NCBI GenBank assembly: GCA_027459565.1
Contig: DAIDIA010000213.1
Location: 1-14,255 of the forward strand
Length of the DNA: 14,255 nucleotides
Direction of reading: 5' to 3'
Origin: Acidimicrobiaceae bacterium
GTDB taxonomy: Bacteria > Actinomycetota > Acidimicrobiia > Acidimicrobiales > Bog-793
A program made the translations under genes and the position numbers. Shown here piece after piece: positions 14,180 to 14,255 of the stretch; the first letter of the stretch is position 1; each line of letters begins with the position of its first letter. The notes beneath the pieces are model-generated. The model was given only the letters and a program-made list of their open reading frames with translations, did not search any database and was not told the origin of the DNA.

Positions 14180-14255
14180 ATGGCTGGAGATCGATCGGCG
14201 CATTCGGATCTGGCGGGCGCGGAGGGATCAGGGGCCCGGCTCTTCTCTGCAGCTT
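14180..14255 (+). CDS. Start of an unidentified gene, cut by window edge
   Basis: Twenty-five codons are visible, beginning M-A-G-D-R-S-A-H-S-D and running open to the last base. The purine-rich GGGGGAG and GTGGGGA just upstream make a good ribosome site, and a credible promoter lies at 14098-14125. The visible part is small-residue rich and shows no domain, signal peptide or helix, so no product can be named. Confidence 0.5.
   Translation, partial: MAGDRSAHSDLAGAEGSGARLFSAA

Noticed and set aside
13607..14203. 198-codon minus-strand frame over the small membrane protein
   Set aside because: It has no ribosome site or domain, covers the promoter at 14098-14125, and lies opposite a frame with a good Shine-Dalgarno.
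1..14255. CRISPR arrays, insertion sequences, prophage or toxin-antitoxin genes
   Set aside because: No regularly spaced repeats, transposase, integrase or paired small toxin/antitoxin frames were seen on either strand.

Overview
The window is a high-GC bacterial chromosome segment, probably from an actinobacterium. The support is a CtpE-type P-type ATPase, a DUF2236/MpaB-like protein, a cis-prenyltransferase, frequent GC-rich Shine-Dalgarno sequences and one apparently leaderless gene. A lineage below phylum cannot be fixed from the sequence alone. No rRNA, tRNA, CRISPR array, insertion sequence or phage gene was seen.

There are four blocks of alternating direction. (1) Minus strand, 1-2594: the N-terminal part of a CtpE-like cation ATPase, a non-coding gap, then a two-gene unit of a CxxC redoxin followed by an aldo/keto reductase. 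(2) Plus strand, 2829-7894: a small metal-binding cupin, a thiamine-diphosphate (ThDP) enzyme of the acetolactate synthase/benzoylformate decarboxylase superfamily, an ACMSD-type amidohydrolase, a DUF2236 (MpaB-like) protein and a six-helix membrane protein. (3) Minus strand, 7985-13342, read from its 5' end: a cis-prenyltransferase (UppS family), an M29-peptidase/NicX-like metalloprotein, a zinc-less MDR oxidoreductase, a VOC protein and a second ACMSD-type amidohydrolase. Blocks 2 and 3 converge at 7895-7984, where two hairpins lie. (4) Plus strand, 13610 to the end: a small single-helix protein and the start of another gene behind a good promoter.

The core (2829-12223) reads like an uncharacterised catabolic locus for small organic acids or ring compounds. 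It holds two metal-dependent decarboxylase/hydrolase-type amidohydrolases, one C-C bond ThDP enzyme, a metal cupin, a VOC protein, a NAD(P)H reductase and a protein related both to M29 aminopeptidases and to the ring-opening dioxygenase NicX. No ring hydroxylase, transporter or CoA ligase is present in the window, so the substrate is unknown and the shared pathway is an inference from gene order. Several members depart from their family at key metal positions: D-x-H in place of H-x-H in the first amidohydrolase, no catalytic zinc ligands in the MDR, Gln in place of the last metal Glu in the VOC protein, and His in place of Asn in the UppS D-G-N motif.
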